Assembly: GCA_030141605.1 (NCBI GenBank)
Contig: JAQGDQ010000045.1
Coordinates: 494,001 to 558,000, forward strand
Length of the DNA stretch: 64,000 bases
Reading direction: 5' to 3'
Source of the DNA: Tubiluchus corallicola
Lineage: Eukaryota > Priapulida > Priapulimorpha > Priapulimorphida > Tubiluchidae
The translations under genes and the position numbers were made by a program. The first letter of the stretch is position 1. Each line of letters begins with the position of its first letter. The notes beneath the pieces were generated by a model. It searched no databases. It was not told the origin of the DNA and saw only the letters and a list, made by a program, of their open reading frames with translations. This document shows, in pieces, positions 63,283 to 64,000 of this stretch.

Positions 63283-64000
63283 TTCATCCTGAAGAAAAGT
63301 AGAGCTCAGTCAGTCTTCACCAAAAGTATAATAATGTTCACAAAAATGGTAATTTTTGTGTCAACATTAACTAAGCTGCGAAAGTTTGAATTAATTTAAG
63401 CAGCGCGCTTACAAAAAGCCACGACGCACTTACGAAAAGTTACGAAGTCTCCTGGTTAAAGGAAAACCGGATGATTGTAAAATACGAGTTCAGAATAAGG
63501 AATGCTCTAAAATATCGAAAACCACAATAGCCTATTTTAAATCAAAGCTTAGATTAAATAATAATTACCTCGGTACTCAAATTTCGTTAAACTTTCAGAA
63601 CTACGCGCGGTACAGTGAATCTAGGCAGCGGCGTCTTTTTGTCACATTCGCGTGGCCGACAAATTGAAGGCGGTACCGTGATAAGCATGATCATGAACTG
63701 CAGTGTTAGTTTCTAACGTCATATGATCTAGAGCCCATTTTTCGTGAAATTATGCGTTTAAGCAGTACTGTACACCTATGCAAATTTGCTTGACGCCCAA
63801 GGGAAGACGCCTGGCATTGCACAAACTGTAGTTAGTTTCTGACGCAAGCAATAACTGTGTTCGGTTGCCGTTAATTAACTTTCTAAACTAATTATTCAAA
63901 TATAAGGAACAATTGTTAACTTTTATAGGCAAGAGAATGTATATTTTGGACAGTTAATTAAAGTGATATTGAGTCTAAACAATCGTCCGGTCTTCCTCTA

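Larger units (their letters stand above)
62577..64000. other. Intron or upstream region of the secretagogin-like gene
   Basis: No exon recognised. It contains a LINE-like tail (63026-63110) and paired CREs (63265-63282). Confidence 0.45.

Overview
The window is AT-rich animal nuclear DNA. Genes are split by GT-AG introns, intergenic space is large, microsatellites are long, and there are many small inverted-repeat transposons plus a decayed LINE. The gene set (ORC3, an INO80-type HMG-box protein, a five-finger Odd-skipped factor, a GT17 glycosyltransferase, a chymotrypsin-fold protease and a secretagogin-like EF-hand protein) fits an invertebrate bilaterian, perhaps a lophotrochozoan such as a mollusc. 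The species cannot be fixed from the sequence alone.

Layout. 1-5040 (minus): ORC3, nine exons, 3' end outside the window, with a broken tandem copy of its last visible exon. 5567-6262 (minus): intronless HMG-box gene with an INO80-type coiled coil. 7132-11322: a decayed CR1/L2-like LINE, a Tigger-like MITE and an unrecognised set of minus-strand exons. 11360-14903: a 3.5-kb inverted repeat with arms of about 1.5 kb. 17747-19248 (plus): a two-exon gene for a 279-aa protein I do not recognise. 19.2-37.4 kb: no firm gene; microsatellites, MITEs (one hAT element with a perfect 8-bp target duplication) and two candidate alternative first exons for the next gene. 37410-41282 (plus): Odd-skipped/Osr gene with five C2H2 fingers. 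46637-48016 (plus): intronless MGAT3-like gene, with a broken copy at 49304-49879. 51068-56656 (plus): six-exon secreted serine protease with a GC-AG intron. 57384-59385: a nearly identical tandem duplication of about 1 kb carrying a small novel ORF. 61161-62450 (minus): last four exons of a secretagogin-like gene.

The genes do not form one pathway. The only suggestive neighbours are ORC3 (replication origin recognition) and the HMG/INO80-type gene (chromatin remodelling), head-to-tail 526 bp apart. The richest material is in the repeats: the large inverted repeat, a TTAA-type MITE nested in a dispersed repeat whose empty site survives 4.5 kb away, a 71-bp hAT-like element next to the MGAT3 poly(A) signal, and the recent 1-kb duplication. 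Exon boundaries were read by eye from splice signals, phase and family resemblance; no search or alignment program was run.
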